The translations under genes were made by a program, and so were the position numbers. A stretch of DNA of 7,093 nucleotides, from positions 1-7,093 of the forward strand of contig JAFTMU010000364.1 of assembly GCA_017452215.1 (NCBI GenBank), in the 5' to 3' direction. This DNA is from Clostridia bacterium. GTDB taxonomy: Bacteria > Bacillota > Clostridia > Oscillospirales > CAG-272. This document shows, piece after piece, positions 6,371-7,093 of the stretch. The first letter of the stretch is position 1. The number at the start of each line of letters is the position of its first letter. Below the pieces are notes generated by a model. The model saw only the letters and a program-made list of their open reading frames with translations. It was not told where the DNA came from and did no database searches.

Positions 6371-6934
6371 ATGAAGGATCTCAAACAACACTTGACCCGA
6401 CACGTGGGCTATAACGTCCTGATCCTTGTTATGGGGATCGTGACCCTGTTATTCCTCGTACTTGGCGTCATTTCCGCATTCACCACGAAGGAGACCGTCG
6501 CCGTTCCCGAGACTGTCACCGTCTCAGCTTCTCCCATTGATGCCGATGGTGAGAGATACGAGCTGCGTCTCTTCGGTGTGCTGATGAATCAAACCAACGA
6601 GGAGATTACCATAGAGGAGCTCCTGATCGCCGTGGAAGGGGACGGACGGAATGAAACGGTGGTCCTGGAGAACGTGGTGCTCCCCTCACGCATGCGGTAC
6701 GAGCTGACGCACACTTGGGAGGGAAGCGTTGCCTTCGACAAGGTGACGTCAGTCAATGCCGTGTACGGAGGCGAGACGCATCCCCTTGCCAACTATACCT
6801 CCGGGCTGGATATCAACGCCGACCTACTGTTTTATTGGGCGATCGCAGCCGTTGCTTTGATGATAGGGATCTATTTCTTCAAGCAGCGCTACTATCTGGC
6901 ACAAGAGGATCAAATGTCCCAAGCTACCGAATAA
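6371..6934 (+). CDS. Membrane protein with two transmembrane segments, unknown function
   Basis: This 187-residue protein has a transmembrane helix at about 12-36 (NVLILVMGIVTLLFLVLGVI), a beta-rich domain of about 110 residues, and a second helix at about 151-171 (LLFYWAIAAVALMIGIYFF) followed by a short charged tail. With the N-terminus inside, the central domain would face outside. That domain (ELRLFGVLMNQTNEEITIEE onward) has the 'V-x-N-x-T-x-x-x-I' look of small extracytoplasmic beta-sandwich domains such as FxLYD, but I cannot assign a family. ATG 6371 is preferred over TTG 6356 because GGAGG at 6361-6365 sits 5 nt before it. The gene starts 11 nt after the GH43 stop and ends 11 nt before the terminator hairpin, so it is the last gene of the nagA operon. 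There are no transporter or catalytic motifs, so its link to sugar use is by position only. Confidence 0.8.
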   Translation: MKDLKQHLTRHVGYNVLILVMGIVTLLFLVLGVISAFTTKETVAVPETVTVSASPIDADGERYELRLFGVLMNQTNEEITIEELLIAVEGDGRNETVVLENVVLPSRMRYELTHTWEGSVAFDKVTSVNAVYGGETHPLANYTSGLDINADLLFYWAIAAVALMIGIYFFKQRYYLAQEDQMSQATE

Positions 6935-6942
6935 TATAATAA

Positions 6943-7093
6943 AAAGGGGGTGTCTCAAATGCGTTTCGCATTTGGTCGACACCCCCCTGGTTTTTGCTTT
7001 GCGGCTTGACGCCGCAATTTTCGTCCATAATTTGACCGTATTTGATCGTACTTGCAAACGAAAAACGCAAATTCCCGGCGCAAAAAAGCCTAC
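6943..7093. repeat. Interspersed hairpin repeat, copy 2, cut by window end
   Basis: This matches 3053-3203 with 147 of 151 bases identical and in the same orientation. The differences are one base in the loop of the first hairpin and three in a short linker (TTATCCATG against TCGTCCATA), so all stems are preserved. The window ends inside the third hairpin's loop; the rest would be expected just beyond. No target-site duplication can be assessed because the right end is missing. Confidence 0.92.
6946..6995 (+). terminator. Rho-independent terminator of the nagA operon
   Basis: GGGGGTGTC (6946-6954) pairs with GACACCCCC (6978-6986), with inner AAATGCG/CGCATTT and a TTT loop, then TTTTT at 6991-6995. 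It is the left hairpin of repeat copy 2 and begins 11 nt after the stop of the membrane protein gene, so the repeat itself ends the operon. Confidence 0.75.

Overview
The window looks like the chromosome of a Gram-positive anaerobe, probably an uncultured gut member of the Clostridia. This is inferred from AGGAGG-type ribosome binding sites, a lipobox lipoprotein, a large extracellular Cys/Asp-rich protein, consensus TTGACA/TATAAT promoters, tight operons and hairpin/T-run terminators. I cannot fix the genus. All genes but one read on the + strand; the exception is a tRNA.

Region 1 (1-3029) is the end of a surface or secretion operon. It holds the C-terminal 877 residues of a large, probably extracellular protein with Cys/Asp repeat units, a beta-rich middle and an internally duplicated C-terminal module. 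A 44-residue unrecognised peptide gene and a 77-residue lipoprotein gene follow at 13 and 11 nt.

Region 2 (3030-3712) is a dense intergenic block. It holds a 210-bp interspersed repeat made mainly of hairpins (including two terminators), a tandemly duplicated 65-bp hairpin unit, a minus-strand tRNA-Pro(CGG) with its own strong promoter, and a divergent promoter with a palindrome over its -35 region.

Region 3 (3713-6934) is a three-gene operon: N-acetylglucosamine-6-phosphate deacetylase (nagA), a cytoplasmic GH43-type glycosidase with a C-terminal discoidin-like domain, and a membrane protein with two transmembrane segments. The first two genes suggest intracellular breakdown of an amino-sugar-containing glycan. 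The third has no assigned role.

Region 4 (6943-7093) is a second copy of the 210-bp repeat (147/151 identical over the visible part). It supplies the operon's terminator and is cut by the window edge. The tRNA plus nagA operon is therefore bracketed by direct copies of the same repeat.

I see no CRISPR array, transposase, integrase or recognised defence system. The points most worth a second look are the interspersed repeat, the duplicated unit abutting the tRNA, the small peptide gene behind the surface protein, and the nagA-GH43-membrane gene combination.
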